The notes below the pieces were generated by a model that ran no database searches, had not been told where the DNA came from, and was given only the letters and a program-made list of their open reading frames with translations. A program made the translations under genes and the position numbers. From the NCBI RefSeq assembly GCF_031755915.1, contig NC_083383.1, positions 20,759,001 to 20,823,000 on the forward strand: a DNA stretch of 64,000 nt. The letters run 5' to 3'. This DNA is from Ziziphus jujuba. Lineage: Eukaryota > Streptophyta > Magnoliopsida > Rosales > Rhamnaceae. Below are positions 9,970 to 23,348 of the stretch, one piece after another (position 1 is the stretch's first letter; each line of letters starts with the position of its first letter).

Positions 9970-12900
9970 TGTAACACCCCGTCCCAAAGTACATCAGAAT
10001 TTTTACATGTTGATTGAGGTTAACCGTTGACCAAGTGGGTTAAAATTTTGACTTTTGGTTTCGGATGGAATTTCTCTTCTACCAGGATACCGTTGCAAAG
10101 TATGCATTGATCCAAGTCCATAGACTAGTAGCACGTTGAAAACGGAGCTATAGTTTGAAAGATATGAGCAAAACAAGTTGAGGTCCAAAATGTCTTAAGG
10201 GTGCCAGAGTTGACTTTTTGTTCGTGCTAAGTTAAACTTTGACTCATGCATGGTTGTGAAGTACTCATCGATATGAGTTTATAGACTAGTGGCACGTTCA
10301 AAATGAATATGTGATTTAAAAGTTATGGATCTGCAAAGTTTTCTAATATATCATTATTTTATTATTATTTTATTTTACATTATTTTATTTTATTTTTTCC
10401 TTTTCTTTTTTTCTTTTTCTTTTTCCTTTATTTTTCTTTCTTTTTCTTTTCTTTCGAGCACGTGAAGAAAAAAAAGGGCAAAAGGGGAAACACTATTCAT
10501 TACCCCTCCCTCTCCTTCTCTTTCTCTTCCCTCTCTCTCCTTCTCCCTCTCCCTCTCGGGCCTTCCTGTTTCTATTTTCTCCGGCCATCGAAATGAGGCA
10601 CGCACCGGCCAGTGTGACAGTCCATGCCTTAGCAACTTCGATGGCCAAGTTTATGGCCGAATGGCCGACGGATGCGCCAGGATCAGCACCCCAAAGTCGG
10701 CCATTTTCTGACGGTTCTTGGTCGTGAGACCGATCCTTCCCCCTAGATTTCAACCCCCTGGTTCCAAAAATAACCTCCATTTGCCTAAATTCCGAGCCAT
10801 TTATGATATAGAAAAGGGGGAAGTTTGGCTGAAACCTTCCATCCACTTTTCGTCCACCTCCAGTCGAGTTGAGTCCAATGGAAATCGTTAACATATTCCT
10901 CATCCCCTTAGCTTTCCGTTGATACCTTATTTGCGAATTTTGGATACCGTTTGTGTTAAATCCCTGGGTACCAAGTATTATTTACCCAAATAAAATATTA
11001 ATTTATTTGGCCCTGTGTAATATTGTTATTCTATGAGCATGTGTGAGTTGTAAAATTGATCCTATGGAGGATCTTGGTTGGATTGCGTGCTCGAGGTGAG
11101 TGACTCACCTTCAATATTATTTTTTGCTGTTAAATTATATTTATTTTGTGATAATTAAATGTTTGGATTTAATATTTTATGTGTTAAATGTTTAGTAAAA
11201 TTATATTTGGAATTTTGATGGCACAATTTAAATAAATTGAAATGTATATGTGTATTACAGCATAATTTGATTTTGACAAATTATGGAGATTTTATTTTTA
11301 TGAGATTCAATTTTAAAGAAATTGTGAATTTGAATTGTTGTTGAATTTGATTGTGAATTTATTTATGTTTTACAAAAATGTATTTATACATTGATGAATT
11401 GTGGAATTTAATTATATTTTGAATTTTGAAGAATTGAAGGAATATCTATTTTAATTTATTGTTAATTTCATTGATGGATTTGAAATTGATGGAATTTATG
11501 CGATGGATTAGACGTTGATTTATAAAGGAATTGTGAAAAATTTACGGGTTTAATTGGATGGAATAAACCTGGTGGTACTTATGAAATTTTTGAGATTTTG
11601 AAAATGTATGAATTTTATGATTTTTAGATGGACCATACACGTACTGGTGTTCTGTATACATGGATATGATTAGCGTGCAGGTGGATGTAATTAGTGTGCA
11701 GGTGGGTGTGAGTAGCGCACAGGTGATTTATGGGGTTATCCTGTGGTTGCCGTCGGACGAGGGTAGGCCGCCCTTCCATGGTTGGGACACCTGTTTGCAA
11801 CGGTGCAGTGGGACGCCATGCGATCATATGCCGGTTTCTCTCTTTAACCTCCTGTCTGGTGATGCTCGGGACGCTGGATATTGTTGGCGCCACTAGTATA
11901 TAGTTGGTGCATCAAAATGTTTTCATGACATGATTTTAAATTAAATGTATTTAATAATGTTTTTATTATTTATTTAAATTTAAAAGTTTTACACAAATTT
12001 TATGAAAATGTTATCGTGATTTTATTACCTATTCTCATTAATGTTTTAAAAGGTATTTGCCTTGATTTTATCATTTAAATCGATTTGGTATTTTAAGATA
12101 AATTCTATTATATTTTTATCATTTATTTTAAATAGATGTTTAAATTGATTTTAAATATTCCTTTGATTATTTTATTGATTTAATTAATAAATTTTATAAT
12201 TTATATATTGGGTTTATTTTTGTTTTTATACCAAATTTCTTTAATATAAGTTTATTTACTATTTTATTTTATTTTATCTAAAGATAATTTATTTCCATTA
12301 TAATTTTGGATCCTTAAATTCTTGTATTTTATTTGAAATTTATTTGACTAATTATTTTCTAAATCTTGAGGCATAAAATATCAGGTTTTGTGAAAGGTTT
12401 TAAAAAGGAAAATTTTCAAACTGAGTGAATCGTAAGAGTTTTGAGAGAAAATATTATTTTCAAATACTTAATAATTAATTACTTATTTATTATTGATTAA
12501 TCAAGTTTATATTATTGTTATATTATTATTATTTATTTCCCCGATTAGTAGATTGGGTCATTCATTGAGATGATTAGTATCTCACGTTTTTAAATTACAT
12601 TTCCTCAGGCCCAGGTTAGTCGACATTGATCATCCGGGGGGGAGCTCGATGTCTTGGTTCGCTGCCAAAAGTCCAAGAGGCTTTTCTTTTCCTTTCTATC
12701 TTGTATTATTTCTTTTTATCGTTTATTATATTAAATTTCATATTCAATTGTACTAACAACGCTCTGTATATTATTTGGACAATTATTTATCTAATTATGC
12801 ATGGGTTCCCGTTAATTATTGAAGTGCTGAAATTTGTGGTAATACTTTGTAGTAAGGTGGGAGGAATAAGGTGGTGTATATAGAAGTGTATTTTCTATAC

Positions 12901-13031
12901 AGGAAATTTTGTGGTAAGCCCTACCCTTAGAGGAGATGCTGCCGAATTTTCCGTTGGGAGATTCGGTAGTGTTTTCCTGAGATCAGGGCTTGTCTAGGGT
13001 TCCGATGAGGAATTTTGGATGGGTCCTGACG
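9970..13031 (+). mobile_element. Old solo LTR, about 3.06 kb, unit 1
   Basis: Starts TGTAACACCCCGTCCC and ends GGGTCCTGACG, where the last base is probably a mutated A of a TG...CA terminus. Flanking GAAAC (9965-9969) and AAAAC (13032-13036) are a near-match 5-bp target duplication. There is no primer-binding site, polypurine tract or coding domain next to it, so it is a solo LTR left by LTR-LTR recombination. The size and TGTAACACCCC terminus fit a long-LTR Ty3/gypsy family (inference). It is the older relative of the insertion at 53128-56148, to which it aligns end to end in reverse orientation. A polypyrimidine tract lies at about 10390-10560. Reading frames inside it are not protein-like. 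Confidence 0.8.
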
Positions 13032-13191
13032 AAAACAACAACAGCTTGAAAAGTACAAGAAAAAATATGTAAGAATGGTACTTATAATGGTTTAATGCAA
13101 TTTCAAAACTGGCCAATTTAATTGAGGCACCACGTCAAGAACTTAAATCTTTTTGAGTTTGATGGTAGCTTAATTAGCATGGTTCAAATAT

Positions 13192-16100
13192 TTGCCCATG
13201 CTTGGAAAAATAAGAAAAGGCTAATAGAGTAAAATACAGTAAAGCCAGCAAGCAATACAGCAAATTCGGCCAAATTGTTGATGCTGTCCGTACAAGACCT
13301 TTTTGATTGCATTTGAGGCTGATTTAACTTGATTCCATGACCTCTTAGGCATATGTATTGAACCCATAAAGCATTGGAACCATTTCATGCTTCCCGGACT
13401 CTAAAAATGTACCAAAACCGTCATCCGGGTCCATATCGGCTTCCACCACTTGGATGCTTAGAATAGGCTTTGTATCTTCAAGTATGGACAAGCTCTGTTG
13501 AGATTGATTACCCCCTGTATAAATACTCCCAGGTTGTCCTTAAATCTCTTAATTTGAGCTCTTGTGATTGGCCTAGTCTTCATCCGTGTCGGGTCAGCAC
13601 CACAGCGGGTTATCGGTGGAGCGGGCTCGGGCGGAATTGATGCTCTAATTTAATAGCCACATGCAACATCTCCTCCAATTCCACATATTGTTGCAATCCT
13701 AGTTGATTGGCTATTTCACGATTCAAACCACCAAGAAACCTTGCCATGGTTGCTTCCCTATCTTCATTCAAGTTCAATCTCATCATAAGCATCTCCATCT
13801 CCTAGTAATAATCCTCCACAGATCCATGTCCTTGAGATAAAGATTGAAGTCTTTGATGCAGCAACCTATGATATTGTGATGGTACGAATCGCTTCCGCAT
13901 GGCTCCTTTCATTTGTCGCCATGTAGTGATCAAGTCATCACCAACTCTCCTTCAGGTGTTTTGCTCATTGGTCCACCATTGGAGTGCATAATGGCCAAAC
14001 TCCATTGCTGCCAATTTCATCTTCTTAGCCTCTGAATAATTATGGCGGTCAAATATCATCTCCATCTTTTCTTCCCACTCCAAATATGCTTCGGGATCAC
14101 TTTTTCCCATGAATGGTGGGATGTTGATCTTGATATTGCTAAGATTGTCATCTGTTTCTTCCCTCCTATATCTTCCATGGCCAGCTCTATCTTGGACAGC
14201 AAAAGTTTCGTCCATACCTTCCTCAAAGTCTCCACCGAATGGCTCCTTATCAATTTCCTCTCTCGGTCTCTCGCGACCTCCTCATCCTCGGCCTCGTCCT
14301 CCGTGGAATTCTTGCCTATTTCTTGTGTTCAGAATTCCTTGTGAAACTTCTAGCCTTCCCATCCTTTGATTCACATGCTCAACTTGAGCACTAACCCGCT
14401 GTATTGACTGCAAAACAGCTCTCATGTCCACTGGGTCTCCACTCCCGGTAGCTCGGGCCTCGCCATGGAATGCTACGGACTCCTCCTCATTGATCCTCAA
14501 GGGTGGCTCCCCTCTCCTCATTCTTGATTCTGTCATGTTAGTATAATAATGCAATAGAAATAAAATAAGACCTTACAATTTCACTCCCTTACGTGTTTCA
14601 CTCAAATGAGGACTCGACACTCGTGTTTGCACACTTGTTTCGGCTTTTTACTCTCTTTTAAGCTCACACACTCTTGCCTTTTCCCACTCAATGAATTATC
14701 TCAAAGTTCTAATTAAAACACCCACAAAACAGAAATTAGATCACTAGTATGTTTTAATTAAACTTATCAACAAACAGTAAGCAAAAAGTAGGCAATGCCG
14801 AAAGAATCGAACAAATCCTAATTTTTTTTCGGCTTTCTAGACAAGAAAACACAAAATAATGGGATAACGTTGGAATTTTTGAAAACTGCACCAGATGGTA
14901 GTAGATTATGAGTTTAAGAATAAAATTCCAGAAAAAGAAATTCAAATATGAACAAGAATCAAAGAGAACAAAAATATAGAAAAGTGTTGGTTGTTGTTCT
15001 TGTAATTCAAGTTTTGTATCAAATCCTCTAACTGATTTTAATCCAAATAATTTAAGCACCCAAAATCCAAATATCCAGCAGCAAAAATAATTTCCCAGCA
15101 ATTCAAATATTGAATAAATAAACAAAAACCCAACAGCACCAACAAATTCCCAGCAAACAAATCAAACTCCAGCAAGCCGAAATATAATTTTTTTTTTAAT
15201 CCGGCTTTACCTCTTCTTTTTTTTTTTTATTTTTTCACTCACTGGACATAAACAACTGCAGTAGCAAGAGTAAGTACCAAAATTGCAATTCCAAATCCCA
15301 AACAAACACCAAACCCATGACCTCCAAATAAACACAAATGTGCAGTTTTTTTGTTTTTTTTTTTAAATGTTGCCGCAAACTCTTTTTTTTTTTTTTTTTT
15401 TTGAATATATGAATGCAAATATTTAAGACTAAAACAGCAAGGAAAAATCAACAAAAACCAAAATCAACAAGAACACTGAAAAACAACCAACAAACCGAGA
15501 AACAAAAATACGATGAAACTAGGAAACCTAATTCAACTAGGAATGAATATTTTTATTTTTATTTTTTTTTTAAGATGCAGAACATGTATGGTGATAGAAG
15601 AAACCATAACCTAATGCTAAAATTGCACAATAACACAAAAACAATTAAAGCAAATAAAGATAGATCAAACCTGAACAAAATTTAGCTCAAGTTCTAATGG
15701 AATGGACCTCAACCCCTAACCAACCTGTGGTTAAAAACCTTGGTATAATGTAGACGCCACAATAGGGGATGGAAAACCTATTGATAAGTCAAGCTAAAAC
15801 AACCAATTCTCTAATGGTGTTTTAGGTGTTCTCAAAGAACAAAGAGATAATTAATCTCACAAGTATTTTCTTAATCAAATCAAAGTTGTTTTCTTATTGA
15901 TAACTAGACCTTTAAATAGGCTACAAAGCCACGAAATAAAACCCTAGAACATAAAGAAAACCAGCCACCACACATAAAGAAACCTAGTTGGCTAAAACTA
16001 TACTTCCTTTCCTAATCTAAGTTTGATTAATTAATTCCTTTATATTAAATTAGGAATTAATTAATTTACAATGGAAAGAATAAAATAAAAACCTTCCTAA

Positions 16101-16758
16101 ATTTATTTTTCCAGAAAATAAATAAATAAAAGCCAAAAAGTAATGGTAGTTTCCTAAAACAAAAAGTAAAAACAAATTAGGAAACTAAAAATGCTAGCCT
16201 TTTTGATCAAGTTGACTTTGATCAATCTTTGACCTCTTTGAGCTTCAAATCAGCTTCTAGATGCTTTGGAGGATGCCAAATACGCTGAATATGAAGTCCC
16301 ACACGTTGCCCATGCTTGGAAAAATAAGAAAAGGCTAATAGAGTAAAATACAGTAAAGCCAGCAAGCAATATAGCAAATTCGGCCAAACTGTTGATGCTG
16401 TCCGTACAAGACCTTTTTGATTGCATTTGAGGCTGATTTAACTTGATTCCATGACCTCTTAGGCATATGTATTGAACCCATAAAGCATTGGAACCATTTC
16501 ATGCTTCCCGGACTCTAAAAATGTATCAAAACCGTCATCCGGGTCCATATCGGCTTCCACCACTTGGATGCTTAGAATAGGCTTTGTATCTTCAAGTATG
16601 GACAAGCTCTGTTGAGATTGATTACCCCCTGTATAAATACTCCCAGGTTGTCCTTAAATCTCTTAATTTGAGCTCTTGTGATTGGCCTAGTCTTCATCCA
16701 TGTCGGGTCAGCACCACAGCGGGTTATCGGTGGAGCGGGCTCGGGCGGAATCACATCA
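13192..16758 (-). mobile_element. Deleted Ty3/gypsy-type element, unit 1
   Basis: Reverse-strand element, shortened relative to the unit 2 copy. On the left is a truncated 3' LTR piece (13192 to about 13636), joined directly to gag by loss of the protease region. Gag and leader follow, then a 5' LTR (about 15687-16758) missing its end next to the primer-binding site. The left LTR is also 121 bp shorter than in unit 2. It can neither prime nor encode replication functions. It shares its junctions with unit 3. Confidence 0.85.
13637..14554 (-). pseudogene. Gypsy gag remnant, unit 1
   Basis: Encodes the N-terminal coiled-coil-like portion ([20 protein letters not shown]) and the retrotransposon gag domain ([20 protein letters not shown], then FGHYALQWW). 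It is interrupted by the TGA after GGRGRG that all copies share and by two stops not present in unit 2, one after TNEQNT (about 13953) and one at a TAG near 13803. The 3' end, including the zinc knuckle, is deleted: the reading runs from LEHQF straight into LTR sequence. Confidence 0.85.
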
Positions 16759-17600
16759 GCTAGGTTATCACGGGATGTGCTTGGATTAGGTTGGTGAAGC
16801 CACCGTTCGTGATCTAAATGGGTTGTTAGAACACCAAACGTTTTCAGCCGTTTCTAGCCAACCTATAAACCTTGACCCTCTGTTTTGGATATTCTAAGCT
16901 TATTTCTAGCCTCCATTTGTTGAAATTATTCATGGTTTGAGAGATTCATCAACCTTAAATTTGGCCAAAATTTTCCATGCATTTTTTGGCTATTGGTGAT
17001 GTTTTTAGATCAAGGTGAGCTTACCATCTTGTTACCCATTCCACAAGTTTTCCACTGACAAACTTGTTTGAACCTATTTCCATTTTTGGATCAATTAGTT
17101 AAATACCAAATAAAATTAGACTGTGTTTGGACAATTTAGGATCAAATTGGAGTTGGTTTTGTGTAATTAGGTTTAAATATTACATATTCATTGTTTGAAA
17201 ATTAAATGCTTATTCTATGCATATATGATTATGATAAGTAACTGGCATTATATGGTTGTAACAAGGTTACAGCTTAAAAATCTTTGATGCTTGATTTTAT
17301 ATAGTTATTTCTTTACATATCAATTTTTATTCAATTAAGCTTTGGGACTTAAAGGATGGGGTTTGAAGAAAATGTTTTCAAACAGGGAACTTTCAAAAAA
17401 GTGGAATGTAAAGTTTTCAAAGAAATGTTTATGAAATAAAATCATTATTTTATTATTGAACTATATCACTCATTGAGATATTTTATATAAAGTTTTATTT
17501 ATTTTTACTTTGGTCCTTTAGGTCTAGGCAATTAGTGGACAGTCTACTTTGCAAATCACTTGTTCTTCCATGTCTTACATAGCGGCAATAGTTTTTAGTT
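16759..17600 (+). mobile_element. Third LTR-like relic, unit 1 (internally deleted)
   Basis: Carries the same succession of landmarks as the 3-kb solo LTR, in the same orientation but strongly diverged: a GGTGAGCTTACC segment, a TTTTCAAACAGGGAACTTTC stretch, then a CACTCATTGAGAT motif and a closing GGTCTAGGCAATTAGTGG segment. The Cys-Pro-coding-like middle is deleted here (571 bp) but present in unit 2. Ends are not defined. Confidence 0.4.
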
Positions 17601-18981
17601 ATTTATTTTTTATTTATTTTTTTTATATATATTTCCCTGTTTATTTTTATTTTTCAGACTTTTTTTTTTTGTGGAAATTTTCCAAACTTACTCGCATAAA
17701 TTGTATTATTTAATTTTATAGATACTTTTAGAATGCTCTGATCTAAATTATGGACATAGTAATAACCTTAGTATGTATGCATAGTAGTAGTCTGCAGTAT
17801 AATGGGTTATAAATGTTTACTGTAGTTATGGACTTGCATGCTGCTGTGGATTTATCTTTATATATTCAAATATTACTTTATATTGCAAGTGTGTGTTTGT
17901 CCACAATTCAAGTAAGGTTCTATTGGATTCTCTCTAAGGATTGCTCAGTAAGACTTTTATAGGTGGGACCACTCAAGAGTTCTAAGAAGGATATCAGGGA
18001 TGGTCCTATAACCTCACCTATACCATTAACAAATAAAACACATGCAAATAAAATAACACTATGATATATATATATATATATAGATAAAACCACAACATTA
18101 TGCATAGTTCCCATATTATAGTCAACAACTATATCTGGTTAGTAATACATACTACATGCCATTGCCACACATACGTACTATGGTCACAAACTTATAATTT
18201 TTTAGCTGTAATTCAGAATTAGGTGTGTTGTCAGTTTATGAACTCGTGTCAATAAGCTTTTCATTATGGTATATTGGTCAAATCCAAAAGTTAAACATAC
18301 AAAAAATTCAAACATGAGACCCACATATGATACAGTTGATCGAATCCGATCCAACTTATACATGAGTGGTTACCAATATGGGTCAATTTGTGTTAATACC
18401 TGATAAAATTGGATTGGAATTGGACAATTTAAGACTAAATTCTCATTACTAATGTAGTCGTAATTTTTATTAGAAGCTAGTAGAATGATCAATTTCATAA
18501 AATTGGCTAGAAGTCAAAAATTCCAATTATGGATACGAGATCCATAGGGTTTATAATATAATTGGATTCTTTGGTGTCCAATTTCTATAATTTTAAAGTT
18601 GAAAAATTAATTTTAGGATATTTGTTACACACCAATATCCTTAGTGGAATTTGGGGAAGCCGAAGAAATATTTTCATAATATTTTAGACACTCCTACTAA
18701 GTTTAAAGGTGACCTTGTAATGGAGCAGGCATGATCATAAATGGTATCTGAAAATAAAATTATTTTTGAAACATATTTTTGACATATTAGCTATTTATTA
18801 TACAGTTTAAATATTTTTAAATGGTATTGAGAATTTAAATTCCTATTTATGCATACATGGCTATCTATATTTACATATAGACATTATGCAAATTTTTAAG
18901 CATGTTCAAATATTTTAAATTTTAAAGTGTATAAAAATGATTTTATGAATTATATATTTTAATGGTTATTTGATATATGTG

Positions 18982-18987
<6 letters not shown>
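17601..18987. other. AT-rich filler
   Basis: No gene or recognisable element. It includes a short TA run near 18065. Equivalent stretches are 39711-41102 and 62036-63427. Confidence 0.5.

Positions 18988-19061
<74 letters not shown>
18988..19061. repeat. CA/TA compound microsatellite, expanded allele
   Basis: An AC tract of 43 bp is followed by a TA-rich tract of 31 bp. The AC tract is 27 bp in unit 2 and 25 bp in unit 3, so unit 1 carries a private expansion. A poly-T tract ends the unit at about 19314-19333. Confidence 0.95.
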
Positions 19062-20710
19062 GGTTTTGGTATGAACTAAATGCTTTGAAAATTTTAATAT
19101 GTTTACAAGAGAATTGTGTTTTATAAAATTTACATGGTAAAATATTAATTTCAACTATTATCCCTAAAATTTACTTTAATTCAATTTTAATTCTTCTAAT
19201 TTAACTAGTCTTTGCAGTCTTTGCCGTTACAAATATTATGTTAAGATTAACAGCGGTAAATGAATAATTGCACACCTTAAAAATATATGTAAGCTTATTT
19301 ATTGGAAAATGTGTTTTTTTTTTTTTTTTTTTTGGTCATCTTGGAAGTTAAGTATATTAAAATATAAAACTTTTAGAAAACCTACAATTCTTGAAATGTC
19401 AGTCAAAAAGAGTCCAAAATAAAAAAAAGATATTGTTTTTGGAAAATATGCAGTTTTTTTTTAGTACTATTTATTTTACGCTTAAACTTAAAAAGATGAT
19501 ATTTTTTTTTAAAAAAAATTGTTATATTCCTTTAATTTTAAAATATTTTATTAACTAGTAAAAAATAAATGCTTTAAAAAAAAGTCACAAATAAATAAAT
19601 TGAAAAAATTAAAACTTTTTTTGATAAAAAATTAAAATTTTGAATTAACAAATTGCAAAATATTTAAAAAAAAAAAAAAAAAAGCAAACAAAAACAAAAA
19701 CTTGTTCTCTCTTGTTCTTTTGTTTCTCTTCTCTTCCTTCCACTCTATATTCTTTCTGCAATCTTTTTCTTCTTATGCATTAGAAATATTTTCACTGTTA
19801 AAGCCATATATCAAGTCGTAGTTTGATTTTTGCATAACTGAGTTTTGGATGAAAATGTAATCTCACCTCCCATCCTCCAAACCAGTGCTGGAATCTCTCT
19901 CCTCTATAAATCGAGATCACCAAAACTCCAACATTTTGAAATAAACCCATCTGTGGACTCCAATTTCGAATCATTCACAATCGTTTGGCTTCCACTACTA
20001 TAGTCTATAATAACGCTCTTCTTTCATTCTTCCATGCCCATATGATTTGGATCTTAAATTTTTATGGTGGGTTTAACAGGTGAAAACAAAAGATAAATTT
20101 GGGGCTTTCATTATAAAGAAGGCTCAGTTTCTCTCTTTGCTTCTATGGAGATTTGGTGGAGAGTTTGAAAATTTTACATAAAGGATGGTTTTATTTATTG
20201 TTTAATTAATTAATTACTTTTTTGTTTACCTTCAATCTCATTTGCAGTTGAAAAGAGAGAAGGGAAAAGCTCCAACTGAAGAGGAAAAGTCGTCTGGAAG
20301 AGAGAATGGCACCTTGTGTGTTAGAAATAATCAATCTTTTGGTACTTGATAATTATATGTGTAAGTTATACGTGATAAAACTATGACACTGTTAACGGTG
20401 GCTGGCAAAACAAGGATCCAAGAAAGAGCAAAAGATAAAGACATTGAAGATGAAGAGAAAATAAATAGGAGATTTATATGTCAATATATATATATATATA
20501 TATATATATTTTATAATTTGTTAATGTAACGTTAGATAGCAAGTGAAAGTGAAAAATGTAAAATTTAATAAACTGAAATACACAGTTCGTACTACCATAT
20601 TTAATTAGGGCGGGGTGCCTATATTTTCTATCACGTCCATATGGAAAAAGATCTTTTTCTAACTATGTAAAGAAAGAAAATCGACACTTTCCTTTTCGAC
20701 TTTACCATTA

Positions 20711-20872
20711 TATACGTGGAAATATTGTAGTCTTTACTTTCCAAGAAAATTAGCCCCCGCACTTTCCCGTTCTAATATTAGGGTTATTCACTCTATAAAT
20801 ACACTGCATACGTGCACTATACGATATACAATTTCACAAATCCACCAAATAAATCTTCTGCCCTCTTAAGCA
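20711..20872 (+). promoter_or_regulatory. Core promoter of the B3-like gene, unit 2
   Basis: TATAAATA at 20794-20801, same spacing to the ATG as in unit 1, with both ACGT-core motifs retained. No substitution is evident that would obviously inactivate it. Confidence 0.55.
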
Positions 20873-21295
20873 ATGAATCCGTATGGCAGGCAGGGTGGTC
20901 TTCTTGTCCAACTGCGAGAAGATGGAAGCATTGTTCCTGACAATTGGCACATCCAAAGGGTGGTTGAAAACGAAGAGATCATGAAGGAGGAGCTGATGTT
21001 AAAGGACCATGAGGTTTTATCTTATGTATTTAATATGATAAATAATAAGATGACCAATGGCACCCAAATGTTGAAGAAGCTGTGTGTTTCAATGGTAGAT
21101 GTCACCGATCAAGTTTCTGTAACATATCCAAGCTTTTTGGAGATGGTGCGAAAGAGAGATCGCAGCAAATCTTTTAAGTTGGGAATCCAAGACTTAATTA
21201 AGGCTCGAAGTATCAAGGCCGGAGATCAAATTTCTCTTATTTATGATGCTTCATCTGCCACTTTTTCCTTTAAGTTGCTCACTCCAAGTGCTTGA
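20873..21295 (+). CDS. Small B3-domain-like protein, copy 2 (V109I)
   Basis: Same 140-codon ORF as copy 1, with one amino-acid difference: codon 109 is ATT (Ile) at 21197-21199 where copies 1 and 3 have GTT (Val). Residue 109 is in the SFKLGIQDL(V/I)KAR segment, where a hydrophobic residue is expected, so function is probably unaffected. That this ORF stays open while nearby transposon frames in the same unit have gained private stops is consistent with recent duplication, purifying selection or both. Putative nuclear DNA-binding protein; targets unknown. Confidence 0.6.
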   Translation: MNPYGRQGGLLVQLREDGSIVPDNWHIQRVVENEEIMKEELMLKDHEVLSYVFNMINNKMTNGTQMLKKLCVSMVDVTDQVSVTYPSFLEMVRKRDRSKSFKLGIQDLIKARSIKAGDQISLIYDASSATFSFKLLTPSA

Positions 21296-22749
21296 ATGGC
21301 TATTATCTAAATTAATTTAAAATTTATATAGGAAATTAAAAATCATGGTGATCAGTTTTATTATTAGAATTTTTGCAGTACTATTTATGTTAAAACTATG
21401 TCATTCTCTAGGTTTATGATTACTTCGATTTTATTAGGGTCTTTTTTATTTTGCTATTTTTTGTTTCTTTTCCAGCCTCTCTAATTACATAAGACCTTTC
21501 AAATAGTCTTATATATTACAATTCGAAAAAAGACAGCATTGCTCTATTTGTCTATTTATTTGCTCTGTCTTTCTTTTCTTTATTTTTCCCCCATAATTAA
21601 TTAATTCTTAACATTATCTAGTATGTCTTTAATTTTCTATTTCTGCGTATAATTTTTGTCATAATTACTATATTGTTTAAAATTATTATTCGTTATTTAC
21701 TTTGTCTTACAGAAAGGTTTAATTAAATCCAACAACTACAAAGTAATGAATTAAGACTAGTGCATGTCTTTCAATTTGAAACCAAACTAAAAACCAAGAA
21801 CGAAATCAAGAATTTGTGTTGTCACCGTGGGACATTAGCCACTGTTAGCTTTTCTGATCAGTTAAACAATCATCTTAAAATACCCCAATTTAACATCTCT
21901 CCAAAGTATATCATTATCACCTTTGTTCAAACTATAATAAACCCTGCATAAATTAATACGAGAACAATTTCAATATTATTTTATGCATATGCAAAATATA
22001 TAATAATGATTACCCAAATGTAGTAATTGCTCTAATTTCAATATACGCAGGCACTGTGATCAAGTTCTTATATTAGAACTATAGGTTTTTATATTGTTCT
22101 GGATTTGATTTTAATTTTTAGAGTGGCTTTTGGTAATAGAATATATTATGCTGATAAAATAATAAAGGATAGTTCTGTATTTGATAGATATGACCTTCAT
22201 TAGGTTTTAATGATATAATTTTTATTTGCTCAATCTGTCATTATTATTGTTATTTATGATTATCGATTCTGTTTTCCATGCTTTATGTTTTGGGGGGTGG
22301 TTAATTTTGTCACTAGCATGCTGGAAACTAAATCGACATTCTTGAAATATTGTCTGCGATTCATAAAGCGTTCAAAACAATTTGCAATCTGAATAAATTA
22401 TGTCAAGGACAAACCCCTTTATTTTGATATGCTAACTTGAAAAGAATCAATATTAATTAATTGTGAACAAATTACTATAGCCCTATAAAACATCTGTCAT
22501 TCGTTGACCTAAAAATGATTTATTAAGCTTTTGTGTTCTTTCAACCAAATATGATATAGATAAATAAATTGAGTGAATAAATAAGCCAAATGTAAATAAT
22601 CAAATGTGATAATGTCATCAATGGTTCTTAAGTTACATTGCTAATGACATTTAGATCCTTAATACTAAAAAGGAAAAAAAAAAAAAACAAAAGCAACAGT
22701 TACAAGCAATGATTTTCATTGTTAGGCCGTGTTTTGCCATTGTATCTCC

Positions 22750-23348
22750 TTCGTCCACAACATCTGCTTGTCACTAGGTTGTCAATACAAATAAGACACT
22801 AATTCTTCTACAACGACAATTGCTATAGCTTGTCACTGAAAGAGTCCTCTTCTATGACACTCAACAAGATGTCACTGATGATATCTCCTTTAGTTATGCC
22901 AAATGCTATCACTGTATTGACTAGAAAGTTGTCACTGATTCCATCATCGGTCAATCATACCCATCCAGTGACAACAAGCGTTGTCACTGGATGTAGTTGT
23001 GACGACTTTGTTGTTAGACACATACTTTCTGTGACTTAATATTTTTGTCACTGTCTAAATTTGTTGACAATTTCTTATCGTGTCACAAAAGATTATTGTT
23101 ACAACCAATCATGTCATTATTTATATTACGCATGTTGATCATTTGACACAATATCTCCCTGTTACACCCACTCCTTGTCATTGTTATTATTTGTGACATC
23201 TTTATCGTTTAACTTAATATTCCCTGTTATAATAACTGGCTGTCATTGTTGCTATTGACATCTTGATCATTTGATACAATGCCTCCTTGTTACATCTAAT
23301 GATTGTCATTGTTGCTCTATGATATCTTGAACGTTTGACAGAATATAT
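22750..23348. repeat. GTCAC-motif cluster, hairpin and 64-bp repeats, unit 2
   Basis: Equivalent of 3420-4018. The perfect hairpin is at 22962-22993 and the four 64-bp repeats at 23093-23348. One motif is changed from TTGTCATTG to TTGTCACTG near 22829, making it closer to the consensus. Confidence 0.55.

Larger units (their letters stand above)
8..19333. repeat. Tandem unit 1 (type A, 19.3 kb)
   Basis: First complete unit of a direct tandem array. The phase chosen here is the GGTCATC that follows a long poly-T tract; the same junction recurs at 19334, 41424 and 63748. Compared with unit 2 it lacks four segments (at 13191/13192, about 13636, about 15687 and about 17232). It shares all four absences with unit 3. 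It has private features too, notably an expanded CA microsatellite near its right end. The unit phase is arbitrary because the true duplication breakpoints are not visible. Confidence 0.95.

Noticed and set aside
10390..10903. Minus-strand frames rich in REREKE-type residues (also 29707-30220 and 51807-52320)
   Set aside because: Translation of a CT-rich tract inside the old solo LTR; low complexity and no gene context.
11660..11896. 78-codon frame with VISVQV repeats (also 30977-31213)
   Set aside because: Internal to the solo LTR and derived from short repeated GTGCAGGTG sequence; overlapped by an equally open frame on the other strand.
14754..15125. 123-codon minus-strand hydrophobic frame (also 36226-36597)
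   Set aside because: Falls in the gypsy leader, AT-rich, with Phe/Leu/Ile bias expected from T-rich DNA; not a membrane protein gene.
19310..19333. Poly-T junction as a LINE or SINE tail
   Set aside because: No LINE or SINE body or target duplication next to it; the tract is a plain homopolymer present at each unit junction.
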